Of a DNA stretch of 32,611 bases, positions 16,583-25,130 are shown piece after piece (position 1 is the first letter of the stretch; the number at the start of each line of letters is the position of its first letter). The notes under the pieces were generated by a model. The model saw nothing but the letters and a program-made list of their open reading frames with translations, had not been told where the DNA came from and ran no database searches. Both the position numbers and the translations under genes were made by a program. Location: assembly GCA_017987975.1 (NCBI GenBank), contig JAGNSQ010000021.1, positions 3,548 through 36,158 of the forward strand, given 5' to 3'. This DNA comes from Saprospiraceae bacterium. Its GTDB lineage: Bacteria > Bacteroidota > Bacteroidia > Chitinophagales > Saprospiraceae.

Positions 16583-17509
16583 ATGAATCTAAGAGACAAC
16601 ATAAATAAACTTAACGAAAGCGACGGGCGTAAGCAGGCCGATCTAATTCAATTGTGGAAAGATGAGGCCGCTGCCAACCTCCAGTCAATGAAATCGGAGC
16701 TGGAAGGTCAAATTCCGGTAGACCAACTTAAGGGGTATCAGCAATATTCATCAGCCACTGCTTTTGAAAAAATAACCTCTGAGCCATATCACAAAGTAGT
16801 ACCCATGTGGCGCAAATGGGCAGTTGCTGCATTATTTACCGGATTGTTAGCCGTTAGCGGGCTTTATCTCTACCAAAAATCATCAGCAAACACAACCCTG
16901 GTAGCAGAAGCTACTATCTATAGCAGCAGATTGAACGATGGGAGTGAAGTGACCCTTGACAAGAATACCCGCATGGATTACAATGGTGACAGAGGTGTTA
17001 GCATAGCCGGAAGGGCCTTTTTTAAAGTTGCTAAAAAAGAAAACGGAGCCTTGTTTACTGTTGATCTTAATAAGGGCAAAGTTACTGTTTTAGGTACCCG
17101 GTTCTCCGTTACCTCCCTACCCGGTGAGACAGAGGTAGCAGTTGAAGAAGGGCGGGTTAGGTACGAATATGAAGGCAGATCTATCTTACTCAAAGCCGGA
17201 GAAAGGATGAAATTATCAGGAGAAGATATTGTTTCCAGTCCCATACTCAGCAACAACCAGTTTAGTTGGTCGGCACAAGTATTAGAGTTTAAAAATACTC
17301 CATTGGATCGGGCTATACAGGATATAGGCAGGCATTTTCATCAGAACCTTAGTCTTGCTGCCGAAATCAAATCAGCCGGTAAATGTTTGTTGACCACCCG
17401 GTTTACAAGTGAAAACATAGATCAAGTACTGGAAGAACTTAAGCTCCTTTTCCAAATTCAATACCACAAAAGCGGTGATCGCTACGTTATCACATCAATG
17501 AAATGTTGA
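16583..17509 (+). CDS. FecR-family anti-sigma factor
   Basis: This 308-residue inner-membrane protein holds the upstream sigma factor inactive until the TonB receptor signals ligand binding. A cytoplasmic segment of about 75 residues is followed by one membrane helix (about 80-97, WAVAALFTGLLAVSGLYLY), then the periplasmic FecR domain (YSSRLNDGSEVTLDKNTRMDY through GTRFSVTS and VEEGRVRYEY). From about 235 to the end is the small C-terminal domain common in Bacteroidota FecR proteins (LEFKNTPLDRAIQDIGRHF, LTTRFTSENIDQVLEEL), which resembles the receptor STN domain. It stops six bases before the GTG of the receptor gene, in the same frame, suggesting translational coupling. Confidence 0.93.
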   Translation: MNLRDNINKLNESDGRKQADLIQLWKDEAAANLQSMKSELEGQIPVDQLKGYQQYSSATAFEKITSEPYHKVVPMWRKWAVAALFTGLLAVSGLYLYQKSSANTTLVAEATIYSSRLNDGSEVTLDKNTRMDYNGDRGVSIAGRAFFKVAKKENGALFTVDLNKGKVTVLGTRFSVTSLPGETEVAVEEGRVRYEYEGRSILLKAGERMKLSGEDIVSSPILSNNQFSWSAQVLEFKNTPLDRAIQDIGRHFHQNLSLAAEIKSAGKCLLTTRFTSENIDQVLEELKLLFQIQYHKSGDRYVITSMKC

Positions 17510-17515
17510 TGCACG

Positions 17516-20137
17516 GTGACACTGCGCTTAATTCTGGTTCTAAGTATATTTTATTGTAGTCACTCTGTTTGGGCGCAGACTCTACCTGTCATTCCCGTAG
17601 ATCCGTCAGAAATTCCGTTGCCTGCACGAAGAACTCAGGTTTTAACTTCACTTGAGCAACTTTCGGGTATTTCTATTTCCTATGCTGCCAATCAATTTGA
17701 CAATATCGTAATCACTGACTTGTCACAGAGCCTTCCTGATTTGTACTCTATCATTGGGAGACTATTTTATGATTATCAAGTCCATATTGCCATCACATCT
17801 CCTGACAAGTGGGTACTTCAGATCAAAGAGGCCAGAATTAGTATTTCTGGTTACACACTCGACGCATCGACCGGTGAAATTTTACCTGGTGTACTCATTT
17901 ATCAACCTTCAACAGGCAACTATACAACATCAGATGTTAAAGGTTTTTATTACATAGAGTGCCGGCCAGGTCAAATGGATCTTGAAGTTCGCATGCTTGG
18001 CTATGAGATCATGAGACACAGAGAGGAGCATTACAAATCCAACATTCGAACATTCCGATTGGCGATTGTACCCAATACATTACCTGCGGTTGTGATTCAA
18101 GAAAAACAGTTACTAGATCCTTTAAGCGAAGTGATGCCAAGGAGTACCGGAATTGAAAGAAATACGGTACTAGGTGAGCCAGATCCACTCAATGTCCTCA
18201 AAACATTGCCGGGGGTTTCTCCTGGTGGTGAAGGACAAATGGGCATTCATGTCAGGGGTAGTGGCCCGGATCAAAATCTGGTAATGATGGAAGGTATGCC
18301 CATATACGAGGCCTACCACACAGGTGCATTAAGTTCCATTTTTATGGATGATGCGGTAAGAACGGTAGACTTTATGAAAAGCGGCCAACCCGCCAGGTAT
18401 GGGGGAAGATTGAATGCAGTTGTCAACGTGTTGCTTAAGGATGGCAACAGACAAAAAAGAGAGAGCATTCTGCATCTGGGCGTACAGGGGCTTAGTTTTT
18501 TTACAGAGGGGCCATTGGCGAAGAAAAAATTAACTTATGCCCTGGCTATGAGAACCTCCTGGATCAATACGGCTTTGGATCCCATAAAGTCGAAAATTAC
18601 TTTATACGACGATATTTTTCTTCAATATCGTGATTTTCAGGCAAAGCTCAATTACCGTTGGAGTGAAACCAGAAAAATGAGTGTCAGTTATTATCGTGGC
18701 AATGACCGCCTAAGGCTTTATAAGGTAAATAAAAATATTTTTGGAGAACCTGTAGCCAGCCAGGCAAATCAATTTAGCAGTAGTAATGAAGTTCTGAGTC
18801 TGCAATATGACCATGTTTTGAACCACAGCATGAAATACAATTTACAAGGAGGGATGCTCAATTATTCTGTTTTCTCAAGAGGTACCTATGAATTTCCAGT
18901 CAGTCTGGCTGATAGTACAACAGGGACCCTGGATGTGATTAATAACAGTAAAGTAAGAGACTGGCAGGCTACCGGTACCTTTGATTTCTTTGTGAATGAC
19001 AATATAAAATTAAGTGCTGGTGCAGGCTATATCCATCATACGCTCAATCCTGCTGTCAAACAAAGTCTGGCTGTAGTTGAAGGAATAGCCGAGGGTTTTG
19101 GAAATCCTGATTCTTCTTATACTGCTACAGAGCTTTTTGGATTCATAGAAGGAAACCTTGAACTTGGCAATCGATTTTATCTCATCCCAGGCCTGTATCA
19201 GGTAAATTACAAACAAGCCCAATTTACACATTCCAGTTGGCAGCCCAGGGTTCAGATGCAGTATCATCCTTCAGAAAAATGGTCACTCCAACTTTCATAT
19301 ACCCGATCTGCCCAATACATCAATTTATTGGCCAATTCAGGTTTGGGACTGCCCTCGGAGTTGTGGATACCGGCCACACAAAAGACAGGGCCTCAGTTTG
19401 CAGATCATTTTTCATTTGACACCCGTTTTGCACTTGATTCAATTCATAGTGTGGGAATAGGTGCATATAGACGGAATTTACAGTCATTGATTGAATACAG
19501 TGAGCTCGTAGATTTTTTCATCAATCTTTTTCCGCCAAAAGGCAGTCCACCTATTGTAAGTACGGAGAGGGGATGGGAAGGTCAGGTACAAACCGGCAGT
19601 GGCAGAACGACAGGGATAGAACTTTCGATCAGGGCAGACCGTGCGAATTGGCAGTACTGGTTGAGCTACCATCAAGGCAAGAGTACAATGACCTTTGCAG
19701 GCCTCAATGAAGGAAATGCGTTTGTATCGAGATACGACAAACCCCAGCAAATCAATGCCGGCTTACTCTACAAAAGTAATAATGGCTGGAGAATAGGTGC
19801 CAATTGGACCTATACAAGCGGCCAACCCTTTACGCTTGCCGATGAAAAAGTTACTTTCTATTCTGGCTTGGATACCCTTGGTATTACCTTGGTACAAACC
19901 GGAAAAAAGAACAACTACCGCATGCCTGCGTTTCATCAATTGACTGTAAATGCATCCTACGAAACCAAAATCAAAGAAATACTTTGCACATTTTCATTTG
20001 GCGCCTACAATGTATATAATCGACTCAATCCGTATTTTATCTACGCCACCCGAAATGATGCAAGCAATACCGTTTTCAAAAAAGTTAGCCTCTTTCCCAT
20101 CCTGCCACAGTTAAGTGTGCGCTTTGTGTGGAAGTAA
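17516..20137 (+). CDS. TonB-dependent outer membrane receptor with STN signalling domain, FecA-like
   Basis: This 873-residue outer-membrane transporter begins at GTG 17516 with a signal peptide (MTLRLILVLSIFYCSHSVWAQ). In order come an STN signalling domain (about 35-105), a carboxypeptidase-regulatory-like beta domain (about 108-185, ISGYTLDASTGEILPGVLIY), a possible TonB box near 190-197, the plug (about 205-310, DPLNVLKTLPGVSPGGEGQM, VRGSGPDQNLVMMEGMPIY) and a 22-strand barrel ending in an aromatic/basic residue pair (VWK). The STN domain means ligand binding is reported to the adjacent FecR and sigma factor. The ligand is unknown; with an MbnP-like lipoprotein upstream, a copper chelate is one option. 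A siderophore, vitamin or peptide remains possible. Confidence 0.94.
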   Translation: MTLRLILVLSIFYCSHSVWAQTLPVIPVDPSEIPLPARRTQVLTSLEQLSGISISYAANQFDNIVITDLSQSLPDLYSIIGRLFYDYQVHIAITSPDKWVLQIKEARISISGYTLDASTGEILPGVLIYQPSTGNYTTSDVKGFYYIECRPGQMDLEVRMLGYEIMRHREEHYKSNIRTFRLAIVPNTLPAVVIQEKQLLDPLSEVMPRSTGIERNTVLGEPDPLNVLKTLPGVSPGGEGQMGIHVRGSGPDQNLVMMEGMPIYEAYHTGALSSIFMDDAVRTVDFMKSGQPARYGGRLNAVVNVLLKDGNRQKRESILHLGVQGLSFFTEGPLAKKKLTYALAMRTSWINTALDPIKSKITLYDDIFLQYRDFQAKLNYRWSETRKMSVSYYRGNDRLRLYKVNKNIFGEPVASQANQFSSSNEVLSLQYDHVLNHSMKYNLQGGMLNYSVFSRGTYEFPVSLADSTTGTLDVINNSKVRDWQATGTFDFFVNDNIKLSAGAGYIHHTLNPAVKQSLAVVEGIAEGFGNPDSSYTATELFGFIEGNLELGNRFYLIPGLYQVNYKQAQFTHSSWQPRVQMQYHPSEKWSLQLSYTRSAQYINLLANSGLGLPSELWIPATQKTGPQFADHFSFDTRFALDSIHSVGIGAYRRNLQSLIEYSELVDFFINLFPPKGSPPIVSTERGWEGQVQTGSGRTTGIELSIRADRANWQYWLSYHQGKSTMTFAGLNEGNAFVSRYDKPQQINAGLLYKSNNGWRIGANWTYTSGQPFTLADEKVTFYSGLDTLGITLVQTGKKNNYRMPAFHQLTVNASYETKIKEILCTFSFGAYNVYNRLNPYFIYATRNDASNTVFKKVSLFPILPQLSVRFVWK

Positions 20138-20220
20138 AAATTCGAAAAAGAGTAGTTTCAATCAACATCAAGCTTAATAATTGGATCCATTTAGAGGTGC
20201 AAAATATTTTTTATTAAATA

Positions 20221-20240
20221 AATAGACCGGTCTGTCTATT
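20221..20240. promoter_or_regulatory. Palindromic operator, probable site of the TetR protein encoded downstream
   Basis: A perfect inverted repeat AATAGAC (20221-20227) / GTCTATT (20234-20240) surrounds a perfect 10-base palindrome AGACCGGTCT (20224-20233), so two overlapping dyads share the same bases. It ends six bases before the -7 box at 20247-20254, so a bound repressor would block the polymerase. The operon it precedes encodes a TetR regulator of the LmrA/YxaF type; as I recall, operators of that group in Bacillus contain a similar TAGACC/GTC core. Autoregulation is therefore likely. Confidence 0.8.
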
Positions 20241-20246
20241 TTCGTT

Positions 20247-20254
20247 TATCTTTG
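20247..20254 (+). promoter_or_regulatory. -7 promoter box of the dinB-like/tetR/thioesterase operon
   Basis: TATCTTTG is an exact TAnnTTTG match, 13 bases before the ATG at 20268, giving a leader of only a few bases. No clear -33 TTG is seen; the operator occupies the region between. Confidence 0.55.
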
Positions 20255-20267
20255 TCAAAAAAACAAA

Positions 20268-20729
20268 ATGGACAAAGTATTTGAAATAACAAAAAACAAT
20301 CGGAAGGCAGTGCTTGAGCTCGTTAAATCACTGAGTCTTGATCAACTAAACTACATACCGGCAGGGTTCAACAACAATATATTATGGAATGTAGGACACA
20401 TGATAGCGATCCAGCAACTAATTGTATATGGTTTGGGTAAGGTGCCGTTTGCGATTGAAGATGCCATTGTAATGGGATTTAAAAACAAAACGAAACCTGA
20501 GGGCCCCTATACGATGGAGGTAGCCAACAGGATTTTTGAGTTATTTATTGCAACTGCAGAACAGATGGAAGACGATTACAAAGCCGGAAAGTTTGTAGAT
20601 GTAACACCTTTTATCAGTAAGTCGCACAACGCCACATATGAAGGCGCTGAAGGTTTGATTACTTTCAATCTTTTTCATGAGGGCTTGCACACTGGTGTAA
20701 TACAGAAATACCATCAGCTATTACCATGA
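20268..20729 (+). CDS. DinB-superfamily (DinB_2) four-helix metalloprotein
   Basis: This 153-residue all-helical protein is of the DinB/YfiT superfamily, with a typical metal triad: His44 (NVGHM), His137 and His141 (FHEGLHTG). Superfamily members include bacillithiol- or mycothiol-linked transferases and stress proteins; the name does not imply DNA polymerase IV. The precise reaction is unknown. It is the first gene behind the palindromic operator, and its stop overlaps the tetR start by four bases (ATGA), so it is likely the stress- or drug-response product controlled by that repressor. Confidence 0.88.
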   Translation: MDKVFEITKNNRKAVLELVKSLSLDQLNYIPAGFNNNILWNVGHMIAIQQLIVYGLGKVPFAIEDAIVMGFKNKTKPEGPYTMEVANRIFELFIATAEQMEDDYKAGKFVDVTPFISKSHNATYEGAEGLITFNLFHEGLHTGVIQKYHQLLP

Positions 20730-21292
20730 GTTCCAGAGACCGGTTGGTACAGGTTACCGCACGATTGATCCGAGAAAAGGGAATGGCGGCTACGGGTATC
20801 AATGAGATAATTACAGCTGCTGGCTTGCCAAAAGGGTCGATGTATCATTATTTTCCCGGGGGTAAAGAAGAGCTTGTGAAAGCTGCTCTGCATTCCTATA
20901 AAGATTTGCTGGGGCAAAGTTTTAAGGCCAGAATGAAAGGAAGTACAACCGCGGAGCAGGGGCTTTGTGGCATTGTAGATTTTTTTATTCACGACCTCAC
21001 CACATCCAATTATGTGGCTGGGTGCCCGGTAGCTACTGTTGCCCTTGAGAGTGCAGGTACAGGGCCCGGGGTAACAGAGGGAGTGAGGGAAGTAATGGAT
21101 CACTGGATTGATGGTTTATGTGCCTATTTACAGTACAAAGGATTGGCTGGTAAAAAAACGACAGCAACTGATTTTATCACCCATATAGAAGGGGCGCTGG
21201 TGATGGCCCGAATTTATCAAAGCACAGCGCCACTGGAAAGATTAAAATTAATAATTGCAGAATTATTACAAAATGACAACATCGCTCCCTAA
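20726..21292 (+). CDS. TetR/AcrR-family transcriptional repressor, LmrA/YxaF-like
   Basis: This 188-residue regulator has an N-terminal helix-turn-helix (about 24-47, TGINEIITAAGLPKGSMYHYF) and a ligand-binding C-terminal domain. The segments GCPVATVALESAG and HIEGALVMARIYQS resemble the LmrA/YxaF group, which senses small hydrophobic or flavonoid-like molecules and represses detoxification genes. The ATG overlaps the dinB-like stop (ATGA), and the thioesterase start overlaps its own 3' end by 20 bases, so the three genes form one operon. The palindrome at 20221-20240 is the probable operator. Inducer unknown. Confidence 0.92.
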   Translation: MSSRDRLVQVTARLIREKGMAATGINEIITAAGLPKGSMYHYFPGGKEELVKAALHSYKDLLGQSFKARMKGSTTAEQGLCGIVDFFIHDLTTSNYVAGCPVATVALESAGTGPGVTEGVREVMDHWIDGLCAYLQYKGLAGKKTTATDFITHIEGALVMARIYQSTAPLERLKLIIAELLQNDNIAP

Positions 21293-21701
21293 AATATTGC
21301 AATCTGAAGCAACTGTAAGATTTCAACATTGTGACCCCTTGGGTCATCTCAATAACAGTATGTACATTGACTACCTGCTCAATGCCCGAGAGGATCAACT
21401 GTCTCACCATTATGGGTTGGACATTTACAATCATGCTCGCGAAACAGGAAAAGCATGGGTAGTAGCATCACATCAGTTGCAGTACAAGCGGCCCGTGAGT
21501 GCCATGCAAAAAGTGACCATAGTATCTTCTTTGAAAGGTTATAACGATAAATCACTGAATGTATATTTTGAAATGAAGGTGGCTGATCAACTTTGTTGCA
21601 CCATGGAAACCAGTTTTGTTTACATTGATGTGAAAAGTGGTCGTCCGGTTGACCATGGTGAAGCACTGATTTCCTTATTTGAACAAATTAGGTTACCATA
21701 A
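21273..21701 (+). CDS. Acyl-CoA thioesterase, 4HBT hotdog fold
   Basis: This 142-residue single hotdog-domain protein of the 4-hydroxybenzoyl-CoA thioesterase group hydrolyses acyl-CoA to free acid and CoA. The catalytic motif CDPLGHLNNSMYIDYLL is at 20-36 with the likely nucleophile Asp21. The ATG at 21273 is chosen over the TTG at 21255, because it begins the family normally and overlaps the tetR stop by 20 bases, a common translational-coupling arrangement. Its presence in a TetR-controlled operon suggests a role in lipid or aromatic acyl-CoA turnover during stress; the substrate is not readable from sequence. Confidence 0.88.
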   Translation: MTTSLPKILQSEATVRFQHCDPLGHLNNSMYIDYLLNAREDQLSHHYGLDIYNHARETGKAWVVASHQLQYKRPVSAMQKVTIVSSLKGYNDKSLNVYFEMKVADQLCCTMETSFVYIDVKSGRPVDHGEALISLFEQIRLP

Positions 21702-21750
21702 ATTAACCTTACTTAGATCTTAATCTTTGTATCTTGGCAACAAAAAAAGA

Positions 21751-23040
21751 ATGAAGATCAACGTTGCTTTTTTCCTTTTGTTTCTGCCTTTTACAATGAT
21801 GGGGCAGCTGGTTTCGGGTCCAATGTTGGGTCACGTTACCTTCCAGGAAGCTACCGTTTGGGTACAATGTAAAGAAAGCTCGAAGGTACAATTAAAGTAC
21901 TGGCCTAAAGACCAGCTTGAATTGGCAAAAACATCAATGCCGGTGGTGACAGTGGCTGAGCATGCATTTACCGCCCATTTGGTAGCAAGTGAGCTAAGTC
22001 CAGGAAAGACTTACCAATATGAGATCTGGGCTAACGGAAAATTGATAAAAAGCAAAAACGACCAGAGCTTTAAAACACCGGCTGTATGGAAATACAGAGG
22101 AGATGCTCCTGATTTTGATTTTGTAGCGGGTTCTTGTTTTTACATCAATGAAGAAACTTTTGACAGACCCGGCAAGCCTTATGGTGGGGATTATAAAATA
22201 TTGCATTCTATTCACCAAGACAAACCTGATTTTATGGTTTGGCTGGGAGACAATGTTTACCTCAGAGAGGCAGATTGGGACAGTCGATCAGGGGTTTATC
22301 ACAGATATAGTCACAGCAGGGCTGTACCTGAAATGCAGGCTTTAATTGCCAATACCCCCAATTATGCTATCTGGGATGACCATGACTATGGACCCAATGA
22401 TTCAGACCGTTCCTATTATGGAAAAGAATGGACGAGGGCAGCCTTTAAAGATTTCTGGGCCAATCCGGTTTACGGTGCTGGCAATACTGAGGGTATAACA
22501 GGAGCCTTTTCACACAGTGATGCCGACTTTTTTTTAATGGATAACAGATGGTATAGAAGTCCACAATCACCCAGTGGTGAAATACTTGGCGAAAAACAAT
22601 TAAACTGGCTGATAGATGCTTTGAGATACAGCACAGCCACCTTCAAATTTGTCTGTATAGGTGGCCAAACCTTAAGTGATGCCAGGGTTTTTGAGAACTA
22701 TGCTATTTATGTAACAGAGCGGCACAAGTTGCTCAATGCCATAGATCAATACTCCATAAAAGGGGTTGTTTTTTTAACCGGAGATCGTCACCATTCAGAA
22801 TTGACCAGCTGGACCAGTCCTTCCGGAATCAAAGTATTTGATATAACCAGTTCTGCCCTCACTTCGTCCACATCGGCACATCCTGATGAGCCCAATACTG
22901 GCAGAGTGGAAGGTTCGATGGTGGGAGTGCGCAACTACGCTCAGATTAAAATCAGCGGGGCCAAATCAGAAAGGAAATTAAGTTTAAGCTTTAAAGATGT
23001 TGATGGCAAAGTGATCTACACACATACAATAGAGCCCTGA
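21751..23040 (+). CDS. PhoD-like alkaline phosphatase / phosphodiesterase family protein
   Basis: This 429-residue exported metallophosphatase of the PhoD-like family has a signal peptide (MKINVAFFLLFLPFTMMGQ), a fibronectin-like N-terminal domain (about 20-110) and a metallophosphatase core. Metal-binding motifs are GDNVYLRE (Asp167, Asn168), DDHDYG (209-214) and GDRHHSE (His347, His348). The ATG at 21751 is chosen because the longer reading from 21727 adds polar residues before the signal peptide. Family members release phosphate from phosphodiesters such as teichoic acids or phospholipids. It lies 49 bases after the thioesterase, so read-through from that operon is possible. Confidence 0.9.
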   Translation: MKINVAFFLLFLPFTMMGQLVSGPMLGHVTFQEATVWVQCKESSKVQLKYWPKDQLELAKTSMPVVTVAEHAFTAHLVASELSPGKTYQYEIWANGKLIKSKNDQSFKTPAVWKYRGDAPDFDFVAGSCFYINEETFDRPGKPYGGDYKILHSIHQDKPDFMVWLGDNVYLREADWDSRSGVYHRYSHSRAVPEMQALIANTPNYAIWDDHDYGPNDSDRSYYGKEWTRAAFKDFWANPVYGAGNTEGITGAFSHSDADFFLMDNRWYRSPQSPSGEILGEKQLNWLIDALRYSTATFKFVCIGGQTLSDARVFENYAIYVTERHKLLNAIDQYSIKGVVFLTGDRHHSELTSWTSPSGIKVFDITSSALTSSTSAHPDEPNTGRVEGSMVGVRNYAQIKISGAKSERKLSLSFKDVDGKVIYTHTIEP

Positions 23041-23210
23041 TCCAGGTCAGTTTTGTACTGATCCAAATCATTGACAATACCTGAGGACTGACAACATTTT
23101 TGTAATATCAAAAACCGAGGAACATGAGGCAACGTAGATAAAAAATCGTGGCCACAGGGTCAAGAGTCGAGGTTGATTCATGGTATTGGTTAATTATAAA
23201 AAAAGCAGTC

Positions 23211-23651
23211 ATGAAACCACAAAAATTCTTTCGAGATTCTGCCGATATTCTTCCTGTTTTCGGCGATTTTTTTGATGACTTTATTCCAACAGGCTGGTCA
23301 AAAAAGTTGAATTTCAATAATCAGCTTCCACCCGTTAACATCAAAGAAACCGAAAAAGATTTCATTGTAGAATTGGCAGCACCCGGATTTGAAAAGAAAG
23401 ATTTGGACATTAATTTAAAGGACGGAATGCTCACCATCAAGTCAGAGAAAAAAGTAGAAAACAAAGAAGAAAAAGAAAACTACTTTAGATCTGAGTTCAA
23501 TTACAATTCATTTGTAAGAACATTTACAGTACCTGAAAACGTAGATGAAAAAATGATAGAAGCTAAGTTTGAAAACGGTCTGTTAACCTTATTCCTGCCC
23601 AAAACTGCGGTTGAAAAGGTAGAAGAAGCGCATAAAATTATGATTTCATAA
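23211..23651 (+). CDS. Small heat shock protein, Hsp20/alpha-crystallin family
   Basis: This 146-residue ATP-independent holdase binds unfolding proteins. The N-terminal arm (about 1-40, FRDSADILPVFGDFFDDF) is followed by the alpha-crystallin domain (about 42-136: PPVNIKETEKDFIVELAAPGF, LTIKSEKK, AKFENGLLTLFLPK) and a C-terminal tail with an IxI-type motif (HKIMIS). The ATG at 23211 is used; a GTG at 23148 would add a stretch unlike the family. It is a stand-alone gene closed by the terminator at 23691-23717. No recognisable heat-shock operator (CIRCE) was found upstream. Confidence 0.95.
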   Translation: MKPQKFFRDSADILPVFGDFFDDFIPTGWSKKLNFNNQLPPVNIKETEKDFIVELAAPGFEKKDLDINLKDGMLTIKSEKKVENKEEKENYFRSEFNYNSFVRTFTVPENVDEKMIEAKFENGLLTLFLPKTAVEKVEEAHKIMIS

Positions 23652-23690
23652 AGGTCGGCAGGGAAAACCTGAACTCAAATTAACACATCA

Positions 23691-23717
23691 AAGGGAGTCG
23701 GTCGACTCCCTTTTTTT
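23691..23717 (+). terminator. Intrinsic terminator of the hsp20 gene
   Basis: A nine-base-pair stem, AAGGGAGTC (23691-23699) with GACTCCCTT (23704-23712), with a 4-base loop runs into a seven-base T tract (23711-23717), 40 bases after the hsp20 stop. Confidence 0.9.
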
Positions 23718-23776
23718 ATTGCGTTTTTGTAACCATTCAAGTGAGCTCAATTCCGAATATTTTTAAATATATTGAG

Positions 23777-23784
23777 TAGTTTTG
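23777..23784 (+). promoter_or_regulatory. -7 promoter box of the TauE/SafE gene
   Basis: TAGTTTTG matches TAnnTTTG exactly, 26 bases before the TTG start at 23810. No clear -33 element. Confidence 0.4.
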
Positions 23785-23809
23785 TACTAGCTACTAACCG
23801 ATTAAATCA

Positions 23810-24562
23810 TTGGAAGAAGTCAATATTTATTTTTTGTTGCTCAGCTTGATGGCTGAAATCATTGGAACCATAGGTGGCTTTGGTTCTTCGGTGTACTTTG
23901 TGCCTATAGCTGCATTTTTTCTTCCCTTTGATCAGGTATTGGGTTTAACAGCTTTGTTTCATTTATTTTCCAATACCACCAAAATCACCTTGTTTCGCGA
24001 AGGGTTGGATAAGAGATTACTGATTTACATTGGACTACCTTCAATTGCAGGAGTTATAATTGGAGGATGGATGAGCAGTAGATTTGACAATGTGATGCTG
24101 GAGTATCTTTTATATTCATTTTTACTACTTTTTGCCATTTTTTTACTTTTTCGTCCTGAGGCTAGATGGGAGCCTAGTCTGTCCAATGGCATAATTGGAG
24201 GTTCCATTTCCGGATTTGTGGCTGGAATGTTGGGAACCGGGGGAGCCATCAGAGGACTTACCATGTCGGCCTTTGCTCTTTCTATCCAGGGCTTTGTGGC
24301 CACATCGGCGGCTATTGATCTGGGGGTGGATTTGGCTAGATCAGTAGTTTATTATGGTGAGGGATATATGGTTAAGGAGATTTGGATATATATTCCCTTT
24401 TTGTTGTTTGTCAGCATCATCGGCTCCTATATTGGGAAATACATTCTGCAATTTTTAAACCCCGATAATTTTCGCAGGTTTTCACTGGGTAGCATTGTAA
24501 TCATTGCAATTGCAGGGTGGGTAAGATTGATTTGGTTTAGTGCAGGCTCACTTCTTTTTTAG
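23810..24562 (+). CDS. TauE/SafE-family membrane permease (sulfite/organosulfonate exporter family)
   Basis: This 250-residue protein has about eight hydrophobic helices and two inverted-repeat halves, each starting with a glycine-rich motif (GTIGGFGSSVYFVPIAAFF; GFVAGMLGTGGAIRGLTMSAF), the hallmark of TauE/SafE. Members move small anions, often sulfite or sulfonates, across the inner membrane; the substrate here is unknown. The start is probably TTG at 23810, because it completes the first helix; a stop lies four codons further up, and the only early ATG (residue 14) would cut that helix. The 3' end overlaps the convergent DUF4442 gene by 15 bases. Confidence 0.85.
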   Translation: MEEVNIYFLLLSLMAEIIGTIGGFGSSVYFVPIAAFFLPFDQVLGLTALFHLFSNTTKITLFREGLDKRLLIYIGLPSIAGVIIGGWMSSRFDNVMLEYLLYSFLLLFAIFLLFRPEARWEPSLSNGIIGGSISGFVAGMLGTGGAIRGLTMSAFALSIQGFVATSAAIDLGVDLARSVVYYGEGYMVKEIWIYIPFLLFVSIIGSYIGKYILQFLNPDNFRRFSLGSIVIIAIAGWVRLIWFSAGSLLF

Positions 24563-25027
24563 TGCCCACAAAAATGAAAATTCTCCTACTGTTTCACCTG
24601 CTTCATTAGTTGCCGAAGAATGCAACCATAGTGTTGTGTGTCCTCCACTTTGATCCAATTGTTGAAGAGCGTTGGCGACCTCATCCCCCTGGGAGCAGGC
24701 AAACAACAATCTGCCTTTAGCTTTTTTGTGGAACTGGGCCCTGGATTCGACCACCAGCATAGAGAAAGGGGACCGACCCTGCATCGCAGCCTGCACCAGG
24801 ATGCCTGTTGAAAGTTCAGCGGCACCGTTTAGCGCGGAGAAATAAACCGACCCAAAAGGATTTTGATTGGTCCATCCGTGCTTCATAGCCACAGTTGCTG
24901 AGAGATGATCGATACTTTTGACTTTGATGCCCCAAAAAATCAAACTTGGCAGCCTCCAAAGCATATAAAACCGATATTTGATCGGATGGAGAATGGCTTT
25001 TCGGTAGGCTTCCGGTGAGGAGGTCAT
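24548..25027 (-). CDS. DUF4442 hotdog-fold protein, putative thioesterase
   Basis: This 159-residue protein is of the DUF4442 group, related to hotdog thioesterases (PaaI/YiiD-like). Characteristic segments are HPIKYRFYMLWRLPSLIFWG, NPFGSVYFSALNGAAELSTG (the AAELSTG helix equals the hotdog central helix) and SRAQFHKKAKGRL. The ATG at 25027 is chosen: the longer reading to 25150 would overlap the rfbC coding region on the other strand and adds a non-family hydrophobic segment. The tail overlaps the end of the TauE/SafE gene by 15 bases. The substrate is unknown. Confidence 0.8.
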   Translation of the reverse strand: MTSSPEAYRKAILHPIKYRFYMLWRLPSLIFWGIKVKSIDHLSATVAMKHGWTNQNPFGSVYFSALNGAAELSTGILVQAAMQGRSPFSMLVVESRAQFHKKAKGRLLFACSQGDEVANALQQLDQSGGHTTLWLHSSATNEAGETVGEFSFLWALKKK

Positions 25028-25100
25028 GGCAGATGTTTTTTCAAAACTACTAAAAAAAGCAAAGACAATCAAAAGTAGGCAAAGAATGAGCGGTTTTGTG

Positions 25101-25108
25101 TAGTTTTG
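25101..25108 (+). promoter_or_regulatory. -7 promoter box of rfbCD
   Basis: TAGTTTTG is an exact TAnnTTTG match, 23 bases before the rfbC ATG, in the 103-base gap between divergent genes. No clear -33 element. Confidence 0.45.
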
Positions 25109-25130
25109 CTTACCAACGAATACCCAAAAA

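Noticed and set aside
20268-20729. DinB as DNA polymerase IV
   Set aside because: The protein is 153 residues of helices with a three-histidine metal site; it belongs to the unrelated DinB/YfiT fold superfamily.
23047-23061. Terminator hairpin TCAGT/ACTGA after the PhoD-like gene
   Set aside because: The stem is five weak base pairs with no T run behind it.
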